Below, in pieces: positions 8,914-12,484 of a DNA stretch of 12,484 bases. The stretch is from Deltaproteobacteria bacterium (GTDB lineage Bacteria; Desulfobacterota; Desulfobacteria; Desulfobacterales; Desulfobacteraceae). Each line of letters starts with the position of its first letter. Within the stretch, counting starts at the first letter, position 1. The stretch covers positions 1-12,484 of the forward strand of contig JAFCZY010000078.1 in assembly GCA_019314105.1 (NCBI GenBank), read 5' to 3'. Under the pieces are notes generated by a model. That model was not told the DNA's origin and did no database searches. It saw only the letters and a program-made list of their open reading frames with translations. Made by a program: the position numbers and the translations under genes.

Positions 8914-9528
8914 TCACCTCGAATATTTTAAAGGGGCAAGTGTCAGTACCCTGTCTTTTTGCGGGTTTGAAAATTTTGATTTAGTTTCAACAATTGTATA
9001 GGGAAACAGTCTTATGGGTTTTAAATTAAAAGATTTTAAAAAAATGGTTTCAAAAAATTCATTAGCCGCTTTCTGCGTGGTATATAAATAGAGATTTTTT
9101 TCTTCATAATTCCATAGGACATCATATACGTTGGGGATAGCCGGAATTTTATGTATTAATATATCCGTGACCGTTTCCTTTATTTCAGATTTTTCGTTTT
9201 TAGAAAGAAAGTCTCTTCCTGATTCTTTTTTCTTTTTTTCAATTTCAATGACCATATATTTTTGAATCAGCTTGGCCGGAATTGTTTTTTTATCAATTCT
9301 CAAAGAAAATAGAAAGTAAGTTCCAAACAGAAAGGAAAATTTATTAAAATCCGGATTATAAGGACTTTCAACCGGTGCCCATCCAGCTAAAATTTCATCA
9401 TATTCACTCTCTATTTTAGGGATTGAATGTTTTATTAGACCGTTTCGTACTTTTTCTGTAATTGAGCCCTCAATTTTCCCATCAACATGATACCGGCTGA
9501 TAGAATGTGTTGAAGAAATTAACCCCAT
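8914..9528 (-). CDS. rdgC: RdgC-like recombination-associated protein (N-terminal-type)
   Basis: 204-aa protein resembling the first part of RdgC, a ring-forming DNA-binding protein that restrains RecA in E. coli. Recognisable blocks in order are SISRYHVDGK, GTYFLFSLRIDKKTIPAKLI, SGRDFLSKNEKSEIKE, IPNVYDVLWNYEEKNLYLYTT and FFETIFLKSFNLKPIRLFPYT. The middle ones match E. coli KILPSPVIK, KTEKDSLKDEV and the MWIDTVNGLIMV region. E. coli RdgC has 303 residues; here the C-terminal part seems to sit in the next gene. I chose ATG 9528, which has AAGGA (9536-9540) seven bases upstream. A GTG at 9600 would add 24 unrelated residues and has no ribosome site. Upstream of dnaN in place of the usual recF, it suggests a role in replication or recombination. 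Confidence 0.75.
   Translation of the reverse strand: MGLISSTHSISRYHVDGKIEGSITEKVRNGLIKHSIPKIESEYDEILAGWAPVESPYNPDFNKFSFLFGTYFLFSLRIDKKTIPAKLIQKYMVIEIEKKKKESGRDFLSKNEKSEIKETVTDILIHKIPAIPNVYDVLWNYEEKNLYLYTTQKAANEFFETIFLKSFNLKPIRLFPYTIVETKSKFSNPQKDRVLTLAPLKYSR

Positions 9529-12484
<2,956 letters not shown>

Noticed and set aside
8376..9528. RdgC gene split by a sequencing frameshift
   Set aside because: The second gene has its own ATG and Shine-Dalgarno sequence at ideal spacing, and its N-terminal aromatic block has no counterpart within E. coli RdgC. A natural two-gene form is more likely.

Overview
The window looks like chromosomal DNA of an anaerobic deltaproteobacterium, most likely a Desulfobacterales-type sulfate reducer. 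The reasons are a single-chain pyruvate:ferredoxin oxidoreductase whose key residues fall at the same numbers I recall for the Desulfovibrio africanus enzyme, a Gram-negative-length GyrB, an RdgC-like protein of deltaproteobacterial type, and moderately AT-rich coding sequence. This placement is inference from protein resemblance; no database was searched.

Left part (1-2432, minus strand): a YnjB-type periplasmic binding protein followed closely by a YnjC-type ABC permease that runs off the left edge. The ATPase (YnjD) would be expected beyond the edge. Diverging from it (2659-3858, plus) is an AlaC-like class I/II aminotransferase. It converges, with one base between the stop codons, on a cytidylate-kinase-like gene (3860-4519, minus).

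Central part (4652-9528, minus strand): a DNA-maintenance block read right to left. It holds an RdgC-like protein, a small partner gene resembling the C-terminal half of RdgC, a 280-bp very AT-rich gap with short repeats, dnaN (sliding clamp) and gyrB. No dnaA or recF is present. dnaN is broken: two pieces in different frames encode the N-terminal and C-terminal parts, and about 110 nt of the expected middle (second half of clamp domain II) is missing. gyrB next to it is intact.

Right part (9778-12484, plus strand): pyruvate:ferredoxin (flavodoxin) oxidoreductase, starting after a divergent intergenic region and cut by the right edge after about 902 residues. It would supply acetyl-CoA and reduced ferredoxin.

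The points most worth a second look are the internally deleted dnaN, the two-gene RdgC arrangement upstream of it, and the 87% AT repeat-bearing gap between them. I did not find a clearly new biological system.
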